Positions 53,830 to 64,000 of a DNA stretch of 64,000 nt are shown in pieces. The stretch covers positions 13,819,969 to 13,883,968 of the forward strand of contig NC_058148.1 in the NCBI RefSeq assembly GCF_011075055.1, given 5' to 3'. Both the position numbers and the translations under genes were made by a program. The stretch is from Mangifera indica. Taxonomy: Eukaryota; Streptophyta; Magnoliopsida; Sapindales; Anacardiaceae. Numbering within the stretch: position 1 is the first letter of the stretch; each line of letters begins with the position of its first letter. The notes below the pieces were generated by a model. It was not told where the DNA came from and searched no databases. It saw only the letters and a list, made by a program, of their open reading frames with translations.

Positions 53830-54615
53830 GGGAAAAGAACTATTTCCCACCCAAATTTTAGCTCAATTTCAAAAGTATATCCATCATAATGAAAAACTCA
53901 AACACTCACCCAAAGTTTAATCTGTTACAATCCACCAATATATTTTTTGTTAGGGTTAAGGGGTAAATTTGTTATTTTATTAATAATATTAAATAATTAA
54001 AATTTTATCTCATTTTCCCCCATTTAAATTGAAAAACTAACATTTTTCCCTTGAATTAAGTTTTAAAAAATTCACTTTTCCCCCTTGAAATGCAGCCACT
54101 TTCTCTGATGACAACGAAAAAGTTTTCATCCAAAGGTCAATCTCTGAATAACGATCGTCGTCCAGATCTTTGGATGACGAAGCGTTGTCCATTCTGCACA
54201 ACGGAGAGTGGTCTATTCTGGACAACGTTTCATTGTCCAGAGAATGAATGATGCTTTGTTGTCTAGTGAAGGTTGATGAGCATCATCCAGATCTAGACGA
54301 CGCTCGTCACTCTCCCTCCAGACACGTTATTGCTGGAGGTCGAAGGGAAAGTGAAAAAAAATTAAGGATTTTAGGGGGTGAAAGTCACTTTTCAAAGTTT
54401 ATGTATGAGGGTAAAAGTTAATTTTTAAAATTAGAGGGGAAAAATACAATGAAATTATATAACTTGAATATAAATAATAAAATAACGGTTTTACCCTTAT
54501 ATTTAACAAAAAACTTAACGATAGTTTAGGGATGAATAGGTGTTTGATTTTTTTATTAGATGTGAGTATATTTTTGAGACTGAACTAAAACTTGAATAAA
54601 AAATAATCCTTTTCC
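53830..54615. mobile_element. Foldback MULE-like MITE, 786 bp
   Basis: The left end GGGAAAAGAACTATTTCCC and the inverse of the right end (GGAAAAGGATTATTTTT) match, and inner arms pair, including GGGTAAATTTGTTATTTTATT with inverted AATAAAATAACGGTTTTACCC and the AACTAACATTTTTCCC stretch with its inverse near 54420. Target duplication is not clear (TTTTTCACC against TTTTTTTAC). The same motif series occurs in the elements at 30629 and 54983. Confidence 0.7.
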
Positions 54616-54982
54616 TTTTTTTACGTAGTTATAATCCTTACCTTAATGTGGTTACCGTTTATTATTTTTAAGATCATTTAACAAGATTTAGCCAATTTCA
54701 AGATAGATTCAAGCTTAATTTAAGTTTATATTTATTTCTAATTTAATTTAAAAGAGTTAAGTTTGGGTTTACTCTAATTTTAATAAGATTTGAAAGACTC
54801 AAGTAAAACTCTAATCCGGTATAATGAGTCAAGCTCCAATTTTATATTGTCAAATATTTTAAATTTAATTATTACTTATAATTGATTAATTATTAAGTTT
54901 AAAATATCATATTTCTCTATTAAAAAATATATAAGAAATAAATTGTATTGAAAAAAATTAATTTTTTTTTACATTAAAATAA
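54616..54982. other. Spacer between two foldback elements
   Basis: AT-rich, with TCAAGCTTAATTTAAG- and GACTCAAGTAAAACTC-like words resembling those in the hAT MITE family. No gene. Confidence 0.5.
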
Positions 54983-55764
54983 GGCCAAACGACTATTTCC
55001 CACCCAAGGTTTAGCGTTTTCTCAAATGTCCCCCCCTTAATTATGGAAATACCAAACACCCACCCATAGCCGGTTAGATTTAATCAAACTCTAACGGTGA
55101 TAAGGGTAAAATCGTTATTTTCGCTATAATATTAAAAATAAACTAAAATAGAAATAATTTTGCCCCCCTAAACTTTAAAAACTAACATTTTTCCTCAGCC
55201 TAAGTTTTAAAAAACAGCAGTTTCACCCTAGGGTTTGGTTTTGAAATCTCCGGCGACCTCTCCGGCTCCGTTGTCGACGGCCTCTCCCTCCCGAAGCAAT
55301 CTCTCATTCCGGCGATATCTTTCCTCCCATTTGGAGGTCCGATCGGCTCCCGGAGATGCCGTGGGAGACGAAGAACTTCATCTTCCCGGAGATGCCATCG
55401 TCTTCGTCTGGGAAGACGAAGATTCGTCTTCCCGACGAAGTTCTTCGTCTCCCACGGCGTCTCCAGGCGTCGATCAGACTTCCAAATGGGAGGAAAGATA
55501 TCACCGGAAGGAGAGGTTGCTTCGGGAGGGAGAGGTCGCAGGAGATTTCAAAACCAAACCCTAGGGTGAAACTGCGGTTTTTTAAAACTTAGGCTAGGAA
55601 AAATGTTAGTTTTTAAAATTTAGGGGGGCAGAAAGAGATAAAATTTTTAGGCGTTAGGGTTTGGTTAAATCTAACCGACCATGGGTGGGTGTTTGGTGTT
55701 TCCATAGTTAAAGGGGGGACATTTGAGAAAACGCTAAACCTTGGGTGGGAAATATTGTTTGGCC
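54983..55764. mobile_element. Young foldback element, 782 bp, nearly one full hairpin
   Basis: The ends are almost identical in inverse: GGCCAAACGACTATTTCCCA and (inverse right) GGCCAAACAATATTTCCCA, continuing through CACCCAAGGTTTAGCG and well inward. The flanks are TTAAAATAA (54974-54982) and ATAAAATAA (55765-55773), an 8/9 target duplication. The centre (about 55240-55560) is GC-rich and also palindromic: CCGTGGGAGACGAAGAAC on the left pairs with GTTCTTCGTCTCCCACGG on the right. The open frames in it (55235-55564 and mirror images) come from the repeat. It ends 73 bases before the next gene's ATG. Confidence 0.85.
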
Positions 55765-55837
55765 ATAAAATAATTCGAGCTTGGATTATTTTTGCAAACA
55801 AAAACCTCGAAAAAACCCTTACTGTTACCGTTCTGCA

Positions 55838-58800
55838 ATGGCTGTCAATCACTCGCTCTCTTCCTGCATTATACCCAAATTACACTTCATAAAACCTACG
55901 AATCCCTTCCCTGTCGTCTCCTGTACTTCTCTGAAAACCACTGCTTCGCTATCTACTGAACAGGAAGTTTTGAAGGCAGTGGTGGAGTCCGATGGCAAAA
56001 CGCTTCCGTGTGTCAGAACGTACGAGAACGACTTGGCTCGGCTCAGCCTTGTCGGCGCCGTTGGCTTAAACCAGGCTGTGACTGCCGCTGCGGCCGATGG
56101 AGGTCAAGCCGCTTCCGAACATGTCATGTCCGGCTTAGACGCTATGGTCGTTGAAACCGTTTATCCTGGCCCCACGAACGAGCGCTCCACGGTCTCCACC
56201 CGACTGGTTAGCATTGAATCTTAATTGGATGACTTTACGTTTATAATGATTGATGAGTGTGTATAAATATGTTTTGAAGTTTTTTTTGGTAATTAGTTTT
56301 GAAGTTTAGCGTTTGATTGATTTGCAAGAATTTTGTTATGCAAGTTGTAAACGGTTAAATTATAATGAACTTGCTATTGTTTATTATTTCTTTCAAAGAA
56401 TAATACTATCTTGACATTTGAGTATTGTAAGTGAACCAGTCTGGTGAGTTTTGGTAGACTTGAGAAGTGAAAAGATGTGGAATCATGTTTAATTTAGTTT
56501 GTTGTGGTTATTGTTGCATCTTTATTTGATTCTCTTTGATGTTGATTTTACTTTTTGTAAAATGTTTGTTTGTATTTATGGATGGGAGTTCTGAATGCAA
56601 TTGTAATATGCAGTTTCTGCCAGCTAGGAAAGTTGATGAGAAAGCTAAGAAACTCAGAAAAATTCTTTCTAAAGATGTTCTGTCTGGCTCTCCTTCTAAG
56701 AACATACTTGCCATGACATTTAGACAAGTAGTGATGCAACAACTTCTGAAATTTGAACTGGTCTTGTTCAGGCCTGGCACAGAAAGAGATATGGAAAATC
56801 TTGAAAACCCCAGAAAGGTTATACACTGTTTCTTGTCTTTTGAGTTTTTTATTGTAACGTCTGCATCACTATGTCATGATGCCATATTAGAATCTCTGTT
56901 ATGCAGGTGCAACTTGATACTGATAGGTTCAGTTCTCTTATTCATTTGGTATCAGCAGGTTCCTGCTTCAGTTACCCTGGACTCTTCAGATGAATGGCTT
57001 ATCTCAATGTTTGCTGAAGTTGTTTGCATTTCTGCCCTTCAGAGTACTGAAAGACAATTTCTCAATAAATTTTGGGGTACAACTTCTGGAAATTTCTTTC
57101 ATTGGTTTCGGAAGCCCAAAAAGATTGTATCAAAAGATTCATCTGTTGTCATATATAAATTATTTGAAGATGAGACAATTGGAAGTGCCAAGAGTCTGCT
57201 AGAAACTTTTAAATCAATGAAGGAAAATGTTAACCCTGTCAAAGTGAGGTCAAAGTACAATTGGTGGTCGCCATCAGCTTACTCTAAGTTGGAAAAGATT
57301 GGTGGGCAAGATTTTATTGCTTGGACAAGTGAGTATGTACCTGCTTACAGGCTTCAAATTGATGCCAGTAGATTTAAGGATGTAAAGTTTGATGGTTGGA
57401 GAAATTCTGCTGAGAGTAAGTGGGAAATTCTTCTGACCCACACCCAAATGGTATCCTATCTTTCCTTAGTATTTTTTTCCTTTTGCTTTTAGTGATACAT
57501 TGTTTTTGTTGTGTTTGATGTGGTAATTTACTCAGAACAAAATGTCCTCTAAGTTATAAGGTGTTGGTGTGAATCATTTTGAAATAGGATGGTGATATCT
57601 ATGTTGGTGACAATTCCTCCACCCCAAACAGAACCAATGGAAAACAAAATTGTAATTCTGAGTGTAATAATGCCAGATAACTGGTGTGCAATAATGAAGA
57701 TTGTTTACCATTCCCTATTGATTTGAAATACCGTATTTTTTTTCTCTTTTTAAATTTATTTGTCCTCTATTATAAGTGTAGTTTACTATATTTGTAGGTT
57801 GGATTGGCTGATGTATTAGACATGTACTATGAAGATATTTTCTCACTGCCAAGTAAACAACTATCGTGTGATGCAGTTGTGAATTATAGTAACTTGTCCA
57901 GTAAAAAGGTACTTAAATTATGTCAGTTTTGTCTATTTCATTTCTTCCTTTAATACCTTATATTGAATGTGTAATGATATGTGCTTGCCGGCTTATACTT
58001 GGCCTTCTGGTTAATGCCAGTGAAACTTTGATTAGATATTTGTTCTCAAAATGACTTGTGATATTTTTAACTAAAAGTTTGCCAGTTTAATATTATCGTT
58101 CAGGAAGTTAGATTTTAAATATTTTTATGATGATATTTTTCATTTTTATTAAATTTAAGTGATGGAAAATCTAGCTCTAATCATTTTATCAAATAATTTA
58201 TTTGGGAAATTCAGTCAAATTATGTCTTCTTTTATGTCGATTAACTTTTCTTTGTTTGTTAAAATTTAGGTTTCTTATTATAAGAAGAATTACGTATTAT
58301 ATTTTCCTATGTAATTTAGCATTAGCCTCTATTAAAAGGACTTTATGCTTTTATTTGATGCAGACATGATACAACAGGTTGAACATTGTTTTCTCCTTTT
58401 CTCTGAGTTCCTCCCCTTTCTTCCTCTGTAATTTAGCATAGCCTCTATTAAAAGGACTTTATGCTTTTATTTTATGCAGACATGATACAACAGGTTGAAC
58501 ATTGTTTTCACCTTTTCTCTGAGTTCCTCCCCTTTCTTCCTCTGTATTATCCTATCTTGTGGGAAATTGTAACCAAACTAGCTCTTGCAAACACTCAAAT
58601 CTTTCTTAAAAACTTCCCAAAGCCCAGAAACCATCTTCTGCTAGCATTCCACAAAGCCTCACAGCCAATAGAAAAGCCACAAGAAATAAAATAAAAAATA
58701 TAAAAAACCAGAAAGCTATACTCAATGGTTACATCTGCTCCACCCTGCTCAATTTTCTTCATTGCTGTTGACACCGGCTTTTTCCCAAATTAGCAATTTT

Positions 58801-61800
58801 CAAGAATTCACAAGCCTTGCATCACATTATTAGGTTTTATAGGTCTATCTCTTACTCCCTGTTGTGGCATTATTTTGAGCGTTTTGATAGAATTTTGGCT
58901 CTACCAAAATGACAAACAAGAGTAAATTAGGGCGAGGAAGAAAGGGGATAAAATTGGGCAGAAATCAAAGAATAATAGCGTAGAGAGAACAAGATTCAAC
59001 TTATATATCATCTTCATGTTAGCATATGTTAAGCATCCCTTTTATATTGGTTAATGCTAAATAAAATGGGAAAAAATATAAAAATATTCTGGTAATAAGC
59101 AACCTAAATCTTAACTAACTAAGAAAAGAGAAAAACAAATGAAACTTTGTCAACTTAAAAGAAGAATTTAATCTAAATCAGCATACAAGAAGAAACAAAA
59201 TTTAATCAACTTAAATTTAGAAATAGTTTGATGGAAACATGTTCTTAACTGCATTAATTTACAAAATAATTAGATCCTAGTTTCTCCATCAGTAGTGATA
59301 GAATTTTGATGTCATCTTAATGTTATTGCTCAAGGAAGTTGGATTTAATCTCATATATGCTTTTCCTTTATTTGCTTGTTTGGATGTTCCTCTTTCTTGT
59401 AGTGTTTGGAGTTTGATGGGGAGACAGGTAATGGCTTATGATTTGTGAAGGATCTTGGGGCAAAGTACTTGTAATTGGTTTCTGATAGTTGAGCTTGGGA
59501 TAAGTGCTCTGTTTAATCTAATTTCATTGAGTCCTGGCTGATTGGTTCCATTTTTTCAGGGAAACTATTCTATTTTGAAAATTCTATCTGTCACTCTTGC
59601 AAGTGGAATTTTTCTTGTTGCCATCAGTGCTCTTGGTCAAATTTTTTTGCCTCATTTATGCAAGGGAGAGAAGTATCCCAGAGAAAACAGGTTGCTACCT
59701 TCTTCTCAAACCAAGCCAACTACATACCTGCTTGCAGATGCTGTAAAGGTATACTTTCTATTAGTTTGTGAGAATGCCACTATACAAGAGGTAGTTTAGT
59801 ATATAATTTAGCCCAGGAAATGCACTCATTTTTTAAAGGACTTTACAATCAAAAACTCATATCAGCCTTTAACTCCAAGGAACCCTAGGCTCACCAGTTT
59901 AGACTGACTGGGAAAATCCTGGAACAATTTGAGACCAGCAATGCTCATAAAATTCTGGAAAGTGCATATATTGGCATTTCTAATGTTTTCTTTTTCAAAG
60001 AAAAGACGGAATGTTCTTTTGGGAACACCTAGATACTTTAATAAGCAAATGGCAGTCTCATGGTAGTGTGCTAGCTGGAGCTTGTTTGTATATTTGAATT
60101 CCACCTTATTGCAGTCAGATCTTCATGACTGTGCTACGTTTAATATCATTTTGTTTATGATTTTTATTCAACATTTCTTCTCCCTTTTTCGTCTTTTAAA
60201 TATATTTATTTTCCATTCTTCATGGCGTAATGAATGTATTTGCTTTTAATCATGTGCAATATGCAAATATTTTATTCTATTATAAGTATACATTTGTGTT
60301 TAGGTTTATATCTTTTTTTTTTTGTCAGGAGTACTTGAGTAAGTGCTTTCTTTCATGTATCTCCCTTATACTACCACGCCCTGTGTCTATTTTTCTTTTC
60401 TGGTTGGTTTTTTAAAGATATGAATTTTCAACTAAGACTGCTACCACATGCAATTTGTTTTTAATAACCCTTAAATCTCTCAGAGCGTGCATTGGCTTGA
60501 AACTTAGAGACAAGTACCAGAACCTACAATCTTGAGCTGTCAAGATAGTCCATGAGATATTGTAACTACCCATCCCACTATCAGGATATTGTGTATATAT
60601 GGACATTTGGTACTCATTATTTGTTTAAAAGGATGATATCCTGGGTACAAATCAAGAGGGACACACATAAATACACAATATCTTGATAGTGGGCATGATT
60701 GTTGCAGATGGTATACCCCAGGCTGGTGGTCTTAAGAAGACTCGAATCTTTGATCACATGGTTGAAAAAGAGAGGGTCATACTGTTTGGTCTACCTCTTT
60801 GAGTCATGCTACTACTGTTTCCAATCAATGGATTTATCTAGAATTAGGATTACATTGCTATTAAACCTATTATGTATTATGTTCCAATATATTTATTTGG
60901 ACTGTCACTAATAATATCTTTAATGAGTATTTAAGCTAGTCTTGATTTCTAAAACCCTTTTGATTTTCTCTGGTATCCATATTGGTAATGCTTAGCTGAG
61001 CAAAATATAATAGGAATTTTGATTAGTTTCAGAATTGCTATTAATTTCAGCACTTGATGGCGCTCTTTTCTTTTAGTGATTTTGCATCAAGTTAAGGCCA
61101 CTGATAAAGTTGAATATCCTTGACAACATAGAGGCTTATGCTTGAAAGCAATTAATCACCAGTCTAAGAAGTTCTTAAATTTTGACTTGTATATGTAAAT
61201 TTTTGCATATTTATAAGTTTCATTTTTAAAAGAAACTTAGAATTTGAATTTAATGTGGATAGTTGGAAGAATTTTGTGTTTTGATTATCAAAAGGATCAA
61301 GGATGCTTTTGATTGGCCTGGTGGCATAAGGACTGACAAGAATATTGGTGCTTGGATTGGGGAAATACCAAATTACTTGAAATTAACTCATGAAGATGAT
61401 TCTAGTAAGGGGAAGAATACAACTGGTTCTGCTCTTTTAGAGAAAATTGATGCAGACATGAAATATTCTGTGCAGGATATTGCTAGTTATCAGGTAATTT
61501 TAGTTGTTCAAGTTTTTTTCTTTCCCCCCCTCTCTATCATAAAAATTTTCTGTGTCCTCTTTATAGCACATGTGCCCATGTTACTAGAAGAAATAAAAAT
61601 AAAAGAAGCTCAAATATGAAATTACTCTTTAAATACAAAACATGCATGTGCTGTGTGATTTGGCCTACAGGTATTAAGGTGGGCCGTGTCCTTACTGATA
61701 ATTAAACCCCATGCCTTCCCCTAATTTGAGTAGTTCAACCAGTTTAGGCTGAACCTGAGCTAGCCTAGTACTGATTTCTTCTCTGTACACTGGATCTAAA

Positions 61801-62816
61801 ATCTAAAAAGCACGCATCAATCCTTTTAAGTTTTAGCTATAAAGCTAAAGTCTAATTGTGCAAGAGCAATACTGTATATACCTATTTTGAGTACACTAAT
61901 GGGTACATACTTATATGTGTCATCATGTGATTGAATGCTATTTTACATTCAATTCAAAATCATCTAATCACATGATGAGATAAATCAGTGGTGTACTCAA
62001 AATGGGTAAGCATCATTTTATTGATTGTGCAATAAGTTGTACATTTTATATGTGATTAGTTACACACTAGCCCTGGTTCTCCATTCCCTTATTATCAAAA
62101 TCTTATAAAAAAAGTAAACCTAGCCATTTAGTTAAATATGGTCATTTCCATTATGTAACATCAAATTAATGTTCTTGGCAACAATAAAAGGAGTTTCCTT
62201 TTCACCTTTATGGTGTGGATGGTGTTCTTGGAACGCAATGGAATGAAGTTAGGACTTTGTTGATTTTCTTCATTCAAGCTCTGTTATTATCAAGAACAGT
62301 ACTGCTGGGCAAAGGGTTTACCATAGTGGTTTTAGTAGGAGTTGTCTATTCTGCTTGTCTGATATTTCATTATATCATTTTGGTACTTGTATCCTCTGGT
62401 TGCTTATCATTCTTGTACAACTCCTCTTGTATTTTTCATTTGCTTGCTTGTAATTTGGTTGGAAATTAGGTAGTTCTTTCAATCGATGGAAAAATAATTG
62501 GGTTCCAACCAACAAGTCGAGTGGGTGTAAATCATTGGGCTGCCAATCCCTTGGCACAGGAGCTGTATGGTGGCAAAAAGCTTTCCCCTGGTAAGATTAG
62601 TGTTGATGGCGTCCATATCTGTTGATTTTCCTGTGTCATGAGTTGCCACTAAGGCAATGTGCTTGATGTTCTTGCTTTTTACTTGTAGGTCTCATAGAAC
62701 CTAGCCTGAAGATCCGGCTACCAAATGAGATAGTTCTAATTGAGTTGTTAATGTCTGTAACACCAGATTCATGGTTTGCATTGGCTAGGCCAATTCGTGT
62801 TCCTGTTGATGGTTAA
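55838..62816 (+). CDS. Conserved plastid-targeted membrane protein of unknown function
   Basis: Not recognised by name. Eight exons, 55838-56206, 56614-56817, 56959-57450, 57798-57908, 59560-59748, 61263-61493, 62470-62590 and 62689-62816, give 614 aa, in frame with GT..AG ends. The start MAVNHSLSSCIIPKLHFIKP with a Ser/Thr-rich, acid-poor first 45 residues looks like a chloroplast transit peptide; an in-frame ATG at 55781 lies 19 codons upstream but is less typical. A Trp-rich stretch (KYNWWSPSAYSKLEKIGGQDFIAW...) lies at about 265-310. One membrane segment is at about 398-422 (LKILSVTLASGIFLVAISALGQIF). The soluble C-terminus has a conserved-looking end (IDGKIIGFQPTSR...WAANPLAQELYGGKKLSPGLIEPSL...PDSWFALARP). 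Introns 4 and 5 (1.65 and 1.51 kb) and intron 6 hold repeats. The regular exon structure supports a real gene. Confidence 0.85.
58311..58546. repeat. Tandem duplication of a ~117-bp unit in intron 4
   Basis: Two adjacent copies, from 58311 and from 58428, differ by one indel and a few substitutions; both contain GCCTCTATTAAAAGGACTTT and GACATGATACAACAGGTTGA. The high identity points to a recent duplication. Confidence 0.93.
60574..60693. repeat. 120-bp inverted repeat in intron 5
   Basis: The left end CCCACTATCAGGATATTGTG pairs with the inverse of CACAATATCTTGATAGTGGG at the right, with one mismatch in the 20. The centre also holds a weak pairing of AGGATGATATCCT. It may be a MITE end pair or a local palindrome. 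Confidence 0.65.
61881..62006. mobile_element. Small foldback MITE in intron 6
   Basis: A 126-bp hairpin: CCTATTTTGAGTACAC at the left and GTGTACTCAAAATGGG at the right, flanked by TA on both sides. The core CATGTGATTGA...TCTAATCACATG is shared with the element at 49251-49349. The TA flank fits Tc1/mariner-type MITEs, but the ends are not classical Stowaway. Confidence 0.7.
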
Positions 62817-63784
62817 CGATTACATTTGACTATCAGTAAAGCTTTCTGATGTTTGGATGCATTGTAAGTGAATCTTTGTGCGACCATGTTCTGCATTTTC
62901 TGCGAAGATTTAGTGTTGAAGATCAATCGAAATGCTATGGAATGACTGCTGTTACATGTAGATAGATAAAGATACATGGATTTCCCACGAGAAGCTGTTT
63001 AACAAGTTAGTAGATGTATGGATAGTCAAAAAAATTCACCTGGTGTTTTGAAACACTCAGGTGAGTTCTTCCAATTTGTTAGCCAGGAATTTAGAGTGAA
63101 TTGATTGCAGTTGCTTGTTAGTGTGAATCGATATTTTTTCAAATACATACTTTCGTTGATATTTGTATTTTATCTGCAAGATTTTCCAATTCCATAAACC
63201 AATTAAATTCTGCTTTTAATATTTATTGTCATAGTCTAAATGATAATCCTTGTGATAAGCCATGCTTCTAAACCAAGATTCTTGCCCAATCATAGAACAA
63301 ACAGATGATACCAAATATGACCAGAGGCTATATAGCATTATATATCCATTCAAAGGAAATCATGTGCATTTAGTTTTGAGTAACGATTAATTTTAAATTA
63401 TAAATAAAATATATTAAACTATGAATAACCGTGCAAATATTCAATTATGAATTCAAAATTGGGCTATTTTAAATACCAAAATCGGTAATAGGATTCTACC
63501 CCTTTAATTTTTTAATCTTCTTGATAGTCACCCGTACTCCCTGAAAACTAAAGGTCAAAATTGGCCACGTGCGTTATTGAGGTTGCCAGAACTCCGTTTT
63601 AGTAAACAGCCATAAAGGAAAATGGATACCGTGGGGAGCACGGTAATAGGGTTTTAGTCTCTTGGTTGCCAACTTGGAATGGATAATGAGACGTGATTGA
63701 CTATAAAAGGGGGCCAAAAACAATTCATTCTCATTATCTACGAAAGAAGCGAAGCTAGTTTGGCTTTCGTGATTCAAAGAAGCA
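62817..63784. other. Intergenic: 3' UTR and PDAP1-like promoter
   Basis: About 300 bases of likely 3' UTR follow the stop at 62816. AT-rich spacer follows; CTATAAAAG at about 63702 is a good TATA box for the gene starting at 63785. No further gene. Confidence 0.6.
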
Positions 63785-63851
63785 ATGGGAAGAGGCAAGT
63801 TCAAAGGCAAGCCCACCGGTCAACGCATGTTCTCCTCCCCCGAAGACATAC
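63785..63851 (+). CDS. 28-kDa heat- and acid-stable phosphoprotein (PDAP1-like), first exon
   Basis: Only the first coding exon and part of intron 1 are in the window. The 22 residues MGRGKFKGKPTGQRMFSSPEDI match the N-terminus of plant PDAP1-like proteins (Arabidopsis At5g46020 begins, as I recall, MGRGKFKGKPTGRRQFSTPEE), which are small, highly charged and probably RNA-associated. The exon ends at 63851 with one base of the next codon before GTAAGC. The rest lies to the right. The assignment rests on a short match. Confidence 0.8.
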
Positions 63852-64000
63852 GTAAGCGTTGCATCTTTTAATGTTCAGTTTATAAGCATGGATGAAATAG
63901 TGATTGGTTTATAGTTATGTTATGTTGATTTTGAATGATGAGAGCCAAATATTAGCTGATGCTGATTAATGGTCGGGGAGCTTAAGTTTTTAGATATTGA

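Noticed and set aside
55235..55592. Open frames of 66-109 codons on both strands
   Set aside because: They lie wholly in the GC-rich hairpin centre of the element at 54983-55764; no splice or start context.
56907..56958. Earlier acceptor for exon 3 of the 614-aa gene (after TTATGCAG)
   Set aside because: Puts the exon out of frame with VPASVTLDSS and soon meets a stop; the later acceptor at 56958 keeps frame.
58461..58694. 77-codon frame in intron 4
   Set aside because: Begins in the tandem duplication and matches nothing known; intronic noise.

Overview
This is a 64 kb piece of a eudicot plant nuclear genome. It is AT-rich, its genes have many short exons with GT..AG introns, and it carries plant-only transcription factor families (ARF, NAC, VOZ), a land-plant CC-type glutaredoxin, AT microsatellites and short DNA-transposon derivatives. 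I cannot name the species from sequence alone. No CRISPR array, bacterial operon, virus-like gene, rRNA or tRNA was seen.

Layout. The left half is coded on the minus strand: a RING1-type Polycomb E3 ligase (109-5132, 3' end outside the window), a guanylate-binding-protein-like GTPase of the GBPL3 type (7513-15011), a NAC transcription factor (15482-16637), a CC-type glutaredoxin close to GRXC9/GRX480 (20383-20817) and the auxin response factor ARF3/ETTIN (24715-29835). A gene-poor, repeat-rich stretch follows (about 30.3-40.8 kb), holding transposon relics with readable target-site duplications. The right half has an OPA3-like gene (+, 40838-44274), a VOZ1-type transcription factor (+, 46729-50826), the transcription elongation factor ELOF1 (-, 52161-52927), a conserved plastid-targeted membrane protein of unknown function (+, 55838-62816), and the first exon of a 28-kDa heat- and acid-stable phosphoprotein (PDAP1-like, + from 63785) running off the right edge. 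Exon boundaries were set by hand from GT..AG sites, and every complete model keeps frame across all junctions (1068, 312, 144, 743, 180, 486, 88 and 614 aa).

The genes do not form an operon or cluster. Several have known roles in development or defence: RING1 in H2A ubiquitination, ARF3 in organ polarity, VOZ in flowering and stress, GRXC9 and GBPL3 in salicylic-acid and immune responses.

The best signals beyond the genes are: two tasiR-ARF target sites in the last exon of ARF3; TGACG (as-1-like) motifs just upstream of the glutaredoxin TATA box; a 1043-bp foldback element with a perfect 9-bp target-site duplication at 38.4-39.4 kb; related foldback elements at 30.6, 53.8 and 55.0 kb, the last ending 73 bp before the start codon of the 614-aa gene; and a 310-bp hAT-type MITE with a perfect 8-bp duplication. 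I found no convincing wholly new biological system. The least-described items are the 614-aa protein and the foldback family.
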